Shown in pieces: positions 8,197 through 17,330 of a DNA stretch of 37,171 nucleotides (its first letter is position 1; the number at the start of each line of letters is the position of its first letter). The DNA is from Protofrankia sp. CiP1_Cm_nod1. GTDB taxonomy: Bacteria > Actinomycetota > Actinomycetes > Frankiales > Frankiaceae. Below the pieces are notes generated by a model, which did no database searches, was not told the origin of the DNA, and saw only the letters and a program-made list of their open reading frames with translations. The stretch covers positions 1 through 37,171 of the forward strand of contig NZ_CAKKTM010000027.1 of NCBI RefSeq assembly GCF_920888515.1, written 5' to 3'. The position numbers and the translations under genes are program-made.

Positions 8197-8465
8197 ACCA
8201 TGGAGCTCACCCTGGTCCCGCACGCGGGCCCGGACGGGTATGGGCGTGCCGCTGTGGGAACACCAGGGTGTGTCGTTCACGTTGGCCAGGGCCAGGGCCA
8301 GGAGCATGGGGCAGGTCGGCGGCGTCGCCGGGCCGGGGGCGCGCCGCCGTTCGTCCGGCTCGGTGAACGCCGTGGTCAGCGGGGCCGGCGCGATCAGGGA
8401 GGGCGGCGTATGTTCGCCGCCCGTTCCCTGCCCGTCTCGGGCAAGCAGCAGCGCCGGTGCCGAGG

Positions 8466-8882
8466 TCAGGCGGACGCGAGCCTGGCCAGTGTCGCGATCG
8501 TCTCCGGCACGCCGGCGGTGACGGCCGGCCCGATCTGTGGGCCGAGGGTGTCCGCGGCCGGGCCAGTGATCTCGATGCGGTGGGTGATCCTGGTGCGTCC
8601 GTCAGCCAGTGGCTCGAGCCGGTGGATTGCCCGCAGCACGATGCCGCCGAGGTTGGCTTCGTCGATGAACGAGCGGTTCTCCTCCACCTCGACGAGGGTG
8701 ATGATCACCGGGTCCTGTCCTTTGGGGGTCAGTTTTCCGGTGGTACCGGGCACAAACGGCCCGTCCAGTGCCAGGCCGACGATTCCCGTGTCCCAGATGC
8801 TCCAGGAAGCGGTATCTACGTAGAGTTTCCACACGGCCTCGGCGGTGACCTCCGCGGTTGCCGAGTGCTCGTACTCCCACAT
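8466..8882 (-). CDS. SRPBCC (START/polyketide-cyclase-like) family protein
   Basis: 138 residues. MWEYEHSATAEVTAEAVWKL, then VDTASWSIWDTGI is the typical opening of SRPBCC proteins: a first strand, then the V-x-W-x-D-xx-x-W-xx-W pattern. It is followed by VPGTTGKLTPKG, the strand ITLVEVEENRSFIDEANLGG, and a long C-terminal helix AVTAGVPETIATLARLASA. The fold makes a hydrophobic cavity that binds lipids or aromatic small molecules; no catalytic residues can be assigned. The start ATG is at 8882-8880 with GAGAGGA upstream. It is convergent with the acyl-CoA synthetase, separated by a 269-bp gap holding no convincing gene. Confidence 0.82.
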   Translation of the reverse strand: MWEYEHSATAEVTAEAVWKLYVDTASWSIWDTGIVGLALDGPFVPGTTGKLTPKGQDPVIITLVEVEENRSFIDEANLGGIVLRAIHRLEPLADGRTRITHRIEITGPAADTLGPQIGPAVTAGVPETIATLARLASA

Positions 8883-9465
8883 GATCCGGTGTCCTCTCCA
8901 CGGTCGGATTCGTTGGTTGTTCGGTGCGTCGGGGCACATGACCTGACTGCGGTCGCGACAATTCATCCGGCGAGATCGCCGTCGTGGCTCCCGCCGGACT
9001 GTCCGAACCACCGGAGCGCGCTGGCGGGAAGAATTGCCGAACGGCTCTCGGTGGATCGAGACAGAAACCGTCGTGTACCGACGGATCAATGATGCCGACA
9101 AGGTCAACATAATTCGGTTGCCCGCCCCGGTCAAGCGGTGCCGGTCACATGACAGTGCTTTTCGGGCCCTTTGCGCAGGGGAATCATCAAAACCGCGCAA
9201 TCCGCGCGGGCCGGCGCACCATTTCTTTGATAATCGTCAGACGGGTTTCGGTGCGGGGGTACATCGGCCCGCCGCGACCGCTCGCTCGCCGCCCCAAAGG
9301 CCGAGAGGCCGACCGGCAGCCCCGTGTGTCCGTGGCCATGAAAAAGTCCTCGTTGTTGGCCAGGTAGAGGTCCCCGCGGGTGGCCAGGTGGGGTACCTGC
9401 TGGTGGCCGTGGTGTGGTCCCGGTTCCTCGTGGGATGTCGTGTCTGTCGGGAGCGTGAGGCCCGG
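8883..9465. other. Gene-poor 580-bp interval
   Basis: No frame here shows a domain or a good start. The open frames are arginine-rich, of low quality and change register. Both flanking genes are on the minus strand, so the interval should hold the 3' end of the ATPase transcript and the promoter of the SRPBCC gene. I see no strong hairpin. A GGCCAGGT direct repeat occurs around 9358-9390. Confidence 0.5.
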
Positions 9466-10983
9466 TCAGCGCGCGGAGGATTTGTTCAGCTTCTCGAGGA
9501 TTTCCGTGCAGTAGTCGCGGGCGTTCTGTCGCATGCGCGCGCTGACGGCGCCCGTGGGGCTGGTGGCCAGTGGCTGGCGGACCTTGTTCAGCACAGCGAA
9601 CTTCGGTCGCCACGCGTTCGGGTCCGCCGGCCCGAGAACGGGCTGGAAAAGCTCCCAGTAAAGCTCGATGAAGAACCAGAGCTCCGAGGGCGTGGCGAAG
9701 TCCAGCAGATCGGCGCTGGCCAGCGGGCCGAAGGAGCGGGCCTCCTGTTCCCGGGCCTGCCGCAGATGGGCCAGGACGGGGGCGCTCGACGGCTTCTCCC
9801 GCTCCACCGCCGCGTCCCACGGATCGTCGAACAGCGTGCGGAACGTGGTGTCAACATGATCTCGGAGGCTGTCGGTCGCGTCTGACCAGAGTTCCGAGGT
9901 GTCGGTGGTCCTGGCCTGCAGGCGAAGATAGTCGGAGAAGTGTGCCGAGAAGGCGCGGTAGCCGCTGTCGAACGGTACCAGTATTCCGGTGTTGGCGAGT
10001 TGGAGGAGGTCCCGGACCTTCGCTTTCAGCTGGGGCCCGAAAAGAATCTCCAGGAGCAGGTCGAGCCGGCCGTCCTCGGAGAGGAGCTTGCACAGGTCGT
10101 CGTAGTAGTTGGTGAAGGGATGGAACATTTTCTGGGTGATCAGCGCCCAATCGACCTGGCCCGTCCGGGCAATCATGAAACATGCCTCCGACAGCGCCTG
10201 GCTCGACAGCCAGGGATGACCGCCGGTGAGTTCACGCAGCGCCGTCAGCACGTCGACAACGTTGATCTTGACGCCGCTGTCGACCGCCCGCCCGACGAGC
10301 TCCGCCAGCTCGTCGTCCTCGAAACACCGGACCGGAATTTCCTCGAAAAGGTGAGGGAGGTTCGAGCCGACATTTCCCGCCTGATCGACGATCTGTTGCA
10401 GCTCCCGTCTGGACGTGGTGACCCAGATGACCCGTACATCCTGCTCGTTCGTCAGCGCGCGGAGCACATCGAAGGCGTATTTCGGATCGTCGAAGATCTT
10501 GCGGGCGCTGTCGAACTCGTCGAGGACGACAATCACCCGCCAGCCATGCCGTCTCACCAGGCGCAGGGTTTTCTTGGCGTCCATATAGAACTCGTCCCAT
10601 TCCCGCCCCGGGTCGAGTGCCTGGCGCATCGCCGCATCCAGGGGGTCGCGTAGTCTGCTGTCGCGCAGCCCGCCGACTTTGCTCAGATCGTCGTATACAA
10701 GTTCCAGTATCGTGCGGATGAGATCGGTGAGTCCGGTGCGGTCCGCGAGAGTGATCCAGACGGGGATCACCTGTGGCGCGTCGTGCCGTGCCGTGGACGT
10801 CATCAGTGTTTCCCAGGCCAGGGAGGATTTTCCGGTCCGAGGCGGGCCGACCAGCGCTGCCGAATCTCCCTCGGCCGAGTGGACGACGCGTTGCAGCAGG
10901 CGGGCCCGTTCGTCATGGCGGCCGACGAACCGCTCGCCGAAGACGATGCCACCATAGCTGTACGGGTTGATCAGAGTACCCAT
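9466..10983 (-). CDS. P-loop ATPase (AAA/STAND-like), second ATPase of the TIR-linked module
   Basis: 505 residues from ATG 10983, which lies 2 nt after the stop of the 1545-residue gene, so the pair is translationally coupled. It opens with MGTLINPYSYGGIVFGERFV followed by GR, an N-terminal signature shared with the upstream ATPase. Walker A is GPPRTGKSS with K52, and Walker B is RVIVVLDEFD with D155. WVTTSRRELQQI fits a sensor region, and HPFTNYYDDLCKLLSEDGRL lies in a winged-helix-like part. The C-terminal 120 residues are helical and not recognised. There is no membrane segment. It probably acts as an NTP-driven switch or chaperone together with its partner. The upstream part of the same frame overlaps the previous gene and is not needed. 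Confidence 0.85.
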   Translation of the reverse strand: MGTLINPYSYGGIVFGERFVGRHDERARLLQRVVHSAEGDSAALVGPPRTGKSSLAWETLMTSTARHDAPQVIPVWITLADRTGLTDLIRTILELVYDDLSKVGGLRDSRLRDPLDAAMRQALDPGREWDEFYMDAKKTLRLVRRHGWRVIVVLDEFDSARKIFDDPKYAFDVLRALTNEQDVRVIWVTTSRRELQQIVDQAGNVGSNLPHLFEEIPVRCFEDDELAELVGRAVDSGVKINVVDVLTALRELTGGHPWLSSQALSEACFMIARTGQVDWALITQKMFHPFTNYYDDLCKLLSEDGRLDLLLEILFGPQLKAKVRDLLQLANTGILVPFDSGYRAFSAHFSDYLRLQARTTDTSELWSDATDSLRDHVDTTFRTLFDDPWDAAVEREKPSSAPVLAHLRQAREQEARSFGPLASADLLDFATPSELWFFIELYWELFQPVLGPADPNAWRPKFAVLNKVRQPLATSPTGAVSARMRQNARDYCTEILEKLNKSSAR

Positions 10984-10985
10984 GA

Positions 10986-13900
10986 TCACGACCGGCTCGC
11001 GTAGTTGACCTGAAGCCAACGCGCGAAAAGCCCCACCCGTATCCGCCAGCGGTCGGGCGGAAGCGGTTCGATGACGTCGCGGAGTTGAAGATCATCAAGG
11101 ATGAGGCGGACATCCCAACCCAGCAGGCCGGCTTCCGGGGTGGTCGGGTCGAGATAGCGGCTGGCGCCGAAGCCGCGGCTGCACGCCAGCAGCGTGTCGA
11201 TCACCTTTTTCGGTGGAATGGCCGACAGCCGGACGTCACCGGGATTGAGCAGGTTGTCGAAGTCGGTGGTGTCGTGCAACGACGCGACCAGGTCATCCCG
11301 AACGGCCTTCACGTCGGCCGGCCCCACATACATGCGGCTGCCCCGGTTGAGGTAGTTGACCAGCCGCTCGCAGAACTTCTGGATGTAGAACGGGTTGCCG
11401 GCCGTCAGATCGAGGATCATGTCCACAGAGTTGCCCTGGTAACGTGTCGGCCCCTGCCGGCCGCCGATCCGGATCGGGTCCTCGATAAGCTTCCTCGCGT
11501 CCTCCCGGGAAAGGTAGTTCACCCGCTCGACCCGGCTGACCTGGAACTCGTTCGGATAGTTCCGCATGAACTCCTGGGTGAGGTCCTGGCCGATGACGAG
11601 GGCGCTGAAGTTGCCTTGTTCGAGCAGGCCCTTCCAGGCTTTCATGAACGTGTCCGGCAGGTTGCGCTTCCGGATTTCCTCGTAGATGTTCGTGAACTCG
11701 TCGATGAGCAGGACGAAGCGCACGTCCGCTAGGTCGTCAAAGCGGGTGAGCCAGCGCTGGACCAGCTTCATGAAATCGATCAGGGCGCCCTGCGGAAGCT
11801 CCCGGATATCGGCCAGCCGTGGCTCCGGGACGTCGAGCGGAATACCACGTCCGACGGCCAGCTTCTCGACCGCGTCGTACACGGTGCGGGCCACTCGGAA
11901 GAAGAAGCTGGCGAAGCCGTGGTTGTCGGCGCCGAGGTCGGCGATGATGTCGTTGATACTGAACGACACCGGGACGATGGGCAGGGTCAGGCGCGGCTTG
12001 AGATGGTCCGAGATACTGGTCTTGCCAGTTCGTTTCTGCCCGTAGATCACGATGCTTTTAGTGCCCGTGTGCTGGATCGCCTCGGCGAGTTCGGCGATGA
12101 GGCTGTCCCGGCCGAAGAGCATGTTCGGATCCTTGACCGGGTGCCCGGCGCTGTACGGGTTGGCGAAGCCCTTGAAATCGTCCTTCGAGTAGAGCTGGAG
12201 CCCGTGCAGGGTCTCTTCGGAGACGACTTCGTGCCCGGTACGGGTCACAAAGGACACCCGGGTGCGCAGGGTGACCACGTGCTCGGAGCGCGCCGCCGGT
12301 GCGACGACTATCGGAATGGTCAGTGGTTCCGACTCGCCCGCGCCGAGCGCCTCCGTGACGGGGAAGTGCCGCTGCTGCGCGGTGTACACGTCGTCCGGGC
12401 CGAGTAGCAGTTCCAGCCGCACCCGGCTCGCCGGGCTGTGACCGAGCCGGTTCTTCACCGCGAGTTGCACACCGACCGCGCCGTCGTCCGGCAGCGACAC
12501 GTTGTCGACAATAAGGTGGGTGTCGAGCTCGTTCGGCTCCGCCGCGCTCTCCACCTCGGCGAAGTGGTCGCGTACGGCCTTCCGCAACCGGAGGACATAC
12601 GGGAGCAGGCCGCCGATCGTCAGCTGGGTCCGGTTCTCCTCGGCCAACCGGACGAGCTGCCGGCAGCTGTCGTCGGTCTTTTTGGCGAGACGTTCCTGCT
12701 CGAGATATTTCTGCTGCGCGGTGTACTCGCGTACGACGTTCAGCAGGTCCGCCGCGTCCCGCAGCAGCCGGCTCTCGAGCGCGGTGGGGCTGCTCTGCTG
12801 GATGCGGTCCAGGGTGTTCTTCTGCTGGCCGAGCGTGCTCAGGTCGCCGGCCTGTTCGTGGAGAAAGCGGAAGTTCTGGTCGGTCTCCTCGGCGCGCCGT
12901 TTCAGCACGTCGATCGCGGTCAGCCAGGCGTTGACGAAGTCCTCTTCGTCGCGCCCGGTCTGCGGGAGCTCGATGCCGATGTCCTCCCGCAGCCCGTCGA
13001 GAACCTGCGCCCGTAACGTCTTCGTGTAGGCGGCAGCGTTGACGACCAGTTTCTGGAGGTCGACGCTTTTCGCTGTCACCGGCAGCAGCGACGCCAGCAA
13101 CTGGCGCCTGGAGGTGCGGAGCGCGGACTCGAGGGCCTCCCGCAGCGGCGCCGGGTCGAGCACATCGCCCGGACTGCTCGCGTAGAACGTCATCAGGAAC
13201 TGGCGCAGCTTCACCCCGAGCAGGTCGGCCTCCCATTTCGGGCTGACCGTCAGCGCCTCCTGGTAATAGGTCCGGATGGCCTCGAACGGTTTGTGGTCCG
13301 CCGCCATGGCGTCGCCCATCGCCGCGCTGTAGAACCGCAGATTGCTCCGGATCCGGGAGAGGTCGTCGGAACCGATGTCGATAAGAATCCGGGCCGCCGA
13401 AAGGTTGGCGCCGGCCCGGTCGTGGGCACGGGCGTCCTTGGCCCGCTGCCGGGCGAAGCTCTCGGCGCGGTCGACGTCACGCAGCTCGAACTGTTTCGTC
13501 GACTTCTTCACGGCGTCCACCGAGTCGTACTCGCACCGGTCGAGGTCGAAACTGAGCACCGGGCTGAAGCTGTCGTTGCGGACATCGGCGAAACCGGCCT
13601 TGACCATGGCGTCGACCTCGCTGTACACGCCGGTTTTGCGTGCCTGTACCAGCGTGTCGAGCAGGCGCTTGGCCGAGGCGTCGTCCGGCGCGATCTGCAG
13701 GCTCTGCTCGAGTTTCCTCTCGGCCTCGTCGTACCGGCGGTCCCGGGCGTAGACGGTGGCCAGCCGGTTGAGCAGCGGCGGGTGGTTCTGACGCGGCGTA
13801 CGGCCGAGCATGGCGGTCAGCCGCTCAACGGCCTGGTCGATATTCCCCGAATGCGCGGCGATGTCCGCCACGACGTTGTCGAACTGCGTGCGGTTGGCGA

Positions 13901-15623
13901 CCTCGTGCCAGGACTCGTAGTCACGCAGCACCGCCAGCGCCTTGTCGGAGCGGTGTATCTGGTGCAGCAGAGAGGCGAGATTCTTGGCGGCGCTCTCGGG
14001 GCGGTCGTCGGTCTCGATCGCCTGTCGATAGAAACGTTCCGCGGCGGCATAGTCACGATGCAGAAGTTTGGCGCGTTCCGCGAGCGCGAACGGGGTGTTA
14101 CCGGACGGCACCGCCGAGTGCCGGCTCTCCGCGACCCATTCCTCCTCGAGCCGTTTCAGGGCGGCGTTTGCCGGGTCGAGAGCGATTGCCTGCCGGATCA
14201 GGTTGATCGCCTGGCCGTGCTGCCTGTGCCGGGCGAACTCCTCGGCCTGTTCCTGGAGGCGTCTGGCGTCCCGGACGTTCTGCGGTACCGCGACCGGCGC
14301 CTTTCGCTGTGCCCAGCCGGATGCGGCGCTGGTGCGGCGCCGGCCGGCCCCGGACGGGACGAGCACCGGCCGCGCGGCCTCGACCGGGATGCCGGCGAGC
14401 GCCTCCGCGGCGGCGCGGTCACGGTCGGCGGGGCCGGCGGCGATGGCCAGCCGGCGTTGCAGCTCCGGGCTCACCGGAATGGACGCCTCGACGACGACGT
14501 AGCCCACCCCGTTCGCGAGCGAGCCGTTCATGCCCCGTCCCGCCGCGACCACGGTGTCGGCGACATGACGGAGCAGGCCGAAGGCCCGGCCGCTGACGAC
14601 GAGTTTCAGCATCATCAGCCATGCCTGCGGATCGTCGGCCGGCGATGTGCGTGCGAGATACGCGGCCAGTGAATGCCGCGCGGCCGCCTTGTCACCGGTC
14701 AGCAGATGATAGGCGGCGAGGTCACACAGGGCCGGCTCATATTCGAGGGCGACCGCTTCCGAGAATTCCTCGCCGCACCCCGCGACATCCTCCCGCTCAT
14801 ACAGCAGGGCGCCGAGAAGCGCGTGTCCCTCGGCCAGGTAGGGATATTTGGCGAGCAGGTCGCGGATGCCGGCGGCACAGTAGTCGATACGTTCGTAAAG
14901 GTTGTTCCTCGTGGCGTAGGCGTAGCGGCTGCGGGCCTGGTCCCACCGTTTCCGCACATCGTTCACCAGTACGGTCTCGAGGTCGTAGTAGAGCTTCAGG
15001 TCCGGCAGCGACTGGAAGTCCGGGGCGGCGGGAACGAGCTGCGCGTCCTGCACGTCCGGCGCGAGTTTGGCATGCAGCTCCCGCAGGAGGTCGAGATGGG
15101 CCGCGGGCGCCTCGGCACCGGGCGTCTCGGTACCGGGCGCCTCGGCGTGCGGCGGGCTGGCGGTGGCCACCCGTCCCGGCGGCGCCGGAGCGGTGGGGGG
15201 TTCCTCCGGCGTCGTCGGCGCTGTTGGCGCCGTGCCCGGCGGCGTTGAGACCTCGGATGCCACTGGTTCCGCCGCTACCACCGCCGTTGGCGGCGCGGCG
15301 AGCCCGTTCGGGGACGGAAACGACGCCGCTGGTGGCAACGGAGGCGACGAGCTGGCCGCCGGCGCGAGGGAGCCCGCCCCGGCAGGCGCCGCCATGACCG
15401 GCGCCGCGCCGTTGGCCGTGTTCTCCTCGGTCTGGGCCGGGCTGTAGTCGATCTTTTCGATCGTCTCGGCCAGGATGAGTGATTCACGCTGGTCGACCTC
15501 GACAACGAGGCAGTCGTCGTCCTCGACGGCGAGGAGCGCGCCGATCACGGTTTCGCCGCTGCGCAGTTTGACCGTGAGCACCGCGCCGAGCGGTACCCGC
15601 CGCCGAATGATCGAGAGTTTCAC
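10986..15623 (-). CDS. Giant Sm-like/TPR/beta-sandwich/P-loop ATPase protein
   Basis: 1545 residues. Residues 1-60 form a small barrel-like domain (VPLGAVLTVKLRSGETVIGA, then LLAVEDDDCLVVEV) resembling Sm/SH3-like folds. Residues about 65-185 are a Pro/Ala/Thr-rich linker. Residues about 195-800 carry TPR-like helical repeats (AINLIRQAIALDPANAALKR; YDEAERKLEQSLQIAPDDA). About 800-1020 is helical. About 1030-1130 looks like an Ig/CARDB-type beta-sandwich. From about 1140 comes a P-loop ATPase: FANPYSAGHPVKDPNMLFGR, Walker A IVIYGQKRTGKTS with K1201, and Walker B FVLLIDEF with D1308, ending in a winged-helix-like tail. The start is GTG 15623. The architecture fits a STAND-type sensor in which the TPR/beta region detects a cue and the ATPase signals. 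It is first in a two-gene minus operon, divergent from the TIR-like gene. Confidence 0.85.
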   Translation of the reverse strand: MKLSIIRRRVPLGAVLTVKLRSGETVIGALLAVEDDDCLVVEVDQRESLILAETIEKIDYSPAQTEENTANGAAPVMAAPAGAGSLAPAASSSPPLPPAASFPSPNGLAAPPTAVVAAEPVASEVSTPPGTAPTAPTTPEEPPTAPAPPGRVATASPPHAEAPGTETPGAEAPAAHLDLLRELHAKLAPDVQDAQLVPAAPDFQSLPDLKLYYDLETVLVNDVRKRWDQARSRYAYATRNNLYERIDYCAAGIRDLLAKYPYLAEGHALLGALLYEREDVAGCGEEFSEAVALEYEPALCDLAAYHLLTGDKAAARHSLAAYLARTSPADDPQAWLMMLKLVVSGRAFGLLRHVADTVVAAGRGMNGSLANGVGYVVVEASIPVSPELQRRLAIAAGPADRDRAAAEALAGIPVEAARPVLVPSGAGRRRTSAASGWAQRKAPVAVPQNVRDARRLQEQAEEFARHRQHGQAINLIRQAIALDPANAALKRLEEEWVAESRHSAVPSGNTPFALAERAKLLHRDYAAAERFYRQAIETDDRPESAAKNLASLLHQIHRSDKALAVLRDYESWHEVANRTQFDNVVADIAAHSGNIDQAVERLTAMLGRTPRQNHPPLLNRLATVYARDRRYDEAERKLEQSLQIAPDDASAKRLLDTLVQARKTGVYSEVDAMVKAGFADVRNDSFSPVLSFDLDRCEYDSVDAVKKSTKQFELRDVDRAESFARQRAKDARAHDRAGANLSAARILIDIGSDDLSRIRSNLRFYSAAMGDAMAADHKPFEAIRTYYQEALTVSPKWEADLLGVKLRQFLMTFYASSPGDVLDPAPLREALESALRTSRRQLLASLLPVTAKSVDLQKLVVNAAAYTKTLRAQVLDGLREDIGIELPQTGRDEEDFVNAWLTAIDVLKRRAEETDQNFRFLHEQAGDLSTLGQQKNTLDRIQQSSPTALESRLLRDAADLLNVVREYTAQQKYLEQERLAKKTDDSCRQLVRLAEENRTQLTIGGLLPYVLRLRKAVRDHFAEVESAAEPNELDTHLIVDNVSLPDDGAVGVQLAVKNRLGHSPASRVRLELLLGPDDVYTAQQRHFPVTEALGAGESEPLTIPIVVAPAARSEHVVTLRTRVSFVTRTGHEVVSEETLHGLQLYSKDDFKGFANPYSAGHPVKDPNMLFGRDSLIAELAEAIQHTGTKSIVIYGQKRTGKTSISDHLKPRLTLPIVPVSFSINDIIADLGADNHGFASFFFRVARTVYDAVEKLAVGRGIPLDVPEPRLADIRELPQGALIDFMKLVQRWLTRFDDLADVRFVLLIDEFTNIYEEIRKRNLPDTFMKAWKGLLEQGNFSALVIGQDLTQEFMRNYPNEFQVSRVERVNYLSREDARKLIEDPIRIGGRQGPTRYQGNSVDMILDLTAGNPFYIQKFCERLVNYLNRGSRMYVGPADVKAVRDDLVASLHDTTDFDNLLNPGDVRLSAIPPKKVIDTLLACSRGFGASRYLDPTTPEAGLLGWDVRLILDDLQLRDVIEPLPPDRWRIRVGLFARWLQVNYASRS

Positions 15624-15628
15624 AGCTA

Positions 15629-15658
15629 CCCCCGGACATCGTGTCAGTCGCCCGGGGG
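15629..15658 (-). promoter_or_regulatory. Inverted repeat covering the ribosome binding site of the giant ATPase gene
   Basis: CCCCCGG (15629-15635) and CCGGGGG (15652-15658) are perfectly complementary around 16 bases. On the minus-strand transcript the 3' arm contains the GGGGG that serves as the likely Shine-Dalgarno sequence, just before GTG 15623. Folding would hide the site. The element also sits in the 190-bp divergent promoter region shared with the TIR-like gene, so a DNA-level operator is an alternative. Confidence 0.45.
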
Positions 15659-15813
15659 ACGCATCCTGGCGCCCCCGACGCCATAACCGTGCCGATGCGC
15701 AGGCTGGCCGAGTGTAGCATCAATCCGCAGCCCGGCTGCCGGCCGGTGAAGGCCCAGGGCGGGCCTGGGTCCTCGGCACAGCAGAGGCCCAATGGACGGG
15801 CAATGGAGGGATT

Positions 15814-16788
15814 TTGCCTTACCATATCCGTGTCAGCCTGGGGTCCGGCCCCGACGACGAGATAACACAACTCGACCTCGACGACCGGGAACTCGAGGAA
15901 CGTGTCCTGGCGCCCTACCGGGCGGGTCGTCCGATCTTCCTGTGCGGCCGGAACATCTTCCCGGAGATGATTGATCGGCTCCGTATCAACCGGACGGATC
16001 TCCCGGCGAAAAAACTGCTCTCGCTGGTACACGCCGACCCCGTCCGCAGACCCTACGCGGGAACAACCGCGGAGGAGGTCGTGGCCCGCTGGGGGCGGGA
16101 CGTGACCGACGAGATGATCGCCTGGCCGGCGTCGCTCACGGTCGCTTCGGCCGGCACGGCCGCCCCGAGCACACCGCCCGCCCCGAGCACACCGCCCGCC
16201 CCGGCGGCCCTGGCCGGGGCGGGCGGGCCGGATCCGCGGGCCGTCTTCGTCGTGCACGGCCGCAACACCGCGGCGCGGGACGCGATGTTCGCCTTTCTCC
16301 GGGCGGTGGGCCTGCGGCCGCTCGAATGGAACGAAGCCGTGCGGGCGACGGGCCGCCCGACCCCGTACATCGGCGAGATACTCAACGAGGCGTTCGCGTT
16401 GGCACGGGCGATCGTGGTGCTGCTGACCCCGGACGACGACGCCCGTCTCGCCCCGGCGTTCTGGCGCCCGGACGAGCCTGCCCACGAAAGGGAGTACACC
16501 GGGCAGCCGCGCGCGAACGTCCTGTTCGAGGCCGGCATGGCGATGGCCATGGACGCGCGGCGCACCGTCCTCGTCGAAGTGGGGAAAGTGCGGCCCTTCA
16601 GCGACATCGGCGGCCGCCTCGTCCTGCGGTTGAGCAACGACAGCCAACGTCGTCAGGAACTGGCCCAGCGACTGGCCGCGGCCGGCTGCCCGACCGATCT
16701 CGGCGGCGTCGACTGGCATTCCGCCGGGGATTTCGAGGCAACCGTCGCACCCCGGCCACCGGCCGTGGGCGCCGTCCCGGTGACCTGA
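15814..16788 (+). CDS. TIR-like nucleotide-binding protein (CAP12/PycTIR-type, PF10137-like) with N-terminal extension domain
   Basis: 324 residues. The C-terminal half from residue 144 reads VFVVHGRNTAARDAMFAFLR, then VGLRPLEWNEAV, PTPYIGEILNEAFALARAIV, VLLTPDDDARL and RANVLFEAGMAMAM (E239). These are the strands and helices of the bacterial TIR-like family found in anti-phage effectors that act on NAD+. Residues 1-110 form a separate small domain (YHIRVSLGSG; LEERVLAPYRAGRPIFLCGR; IDRLRINRTD), a conserved N-terminal partner of unknown function. A Ser/Pro/Ala linker with an 18-bp repeat joins them. The likely start is TTG 15814 after GGAGGG. It is divergent from the ATPase operon. Effector function is inference; catalytic competence is untested. 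Confidence 0.85.
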   Translation: MPYHIRVSLGSGPDDEITQLDLDDRELEERVLAPYRAGRPIFLCGRNIFPEMIDRLRINRTDLPAKKLLSLVHADPVRRPYAGTTAEEVVARWGRDVTDEMIAWPASLTVASAGTAAPSTPPAPSTPPAPAALAGAGGPDPRAVFVVHGRNTAARDAMFAFLRAVGLRPLEWNEAVRATGRPTPYIGEILNEAFALARAIVVLLTPDDDARLAPAFWRPDEPAHEREYTGQPRANVLFEAGMAMAMDARRTVLVEVGKVRPFSDIGGRLVLRLSNDSQRRQELAQRLAAAGCPTDLGGVDWHSAGDFEATVAPRPPAVGAVPVT

Positions 16789-17330
16789 ACCCCCGCAGCG
16801 GCCCGGACCGAGACGGAACGTCAGCCGGGGCGGGCCGGCGGAAACGACGTGCGGCCACGGTTACTCGGCTGTGTTCTCTCCCGGTGACGCTTCGGATGCC
16901 GGCCCGGCGATATCGGTGTGGGCTCATGACTGGATCGACATAATCTGTATGCTGATGTTCTGGTCAGCTCCGTCGGTGGTTTCGGCCGGTCAGGGGTGTC
17001 GCTTGTACGGGGGTGGGCTCTGCTCGACGAGCATCTGGCGCTGGGCGGCGCGGCCAGATGATCGTCGATCTTATGTTTCGATTGTCCTGCTGTTGATTGA
17101 ACCGGGCTGTACGGGATTCCCGCGGCAGGCGCCGCGGGCGGAAGAACTTCTGTCTCCCGCCGGGATCTCCGGTCATCCGGTCGGAACTGTTCTGATCGAC
17201 ATCTCCGACGGTAGTGTGGGAAATGCAGAGCGTGACCTTGCTCTGCTGGCATCCCACGATTCAGCGGGCGGGCCGGCACGTCGGACCCGGTTGCCCGGCG
17301 CGGGTAAACACTGATTCCTTGGGGAACTCG
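16789..17330. other. 540-bp intergenic stretch
   Basis: I see no credible gene. A 147-codon open frame from 16871 starts at an unsupported ATG and has mixed, low-complexity content with no domain. The segment 16940-17240 is less GC-rich than the flanks and probably carries the promoter and leader of the TM2 gene. Confidence 0.5.

Noticed and set aside
9034-9885. 283-codon plus-strand open frame
   Set aside because: It overlaps the ATPase gene in antisense and its free part has no domain character.
13293-14672. 459-codon plus-strand open frame opposite the giant ATPase gene
   Set aside because: It is an antisense shadow of the TPR region with no coherent fold.
16871-17314. 147-codon open frame in the intergenic region before the TM2 gene
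   Set aside because: No ribosome binding site, no domain, and mixed composition.
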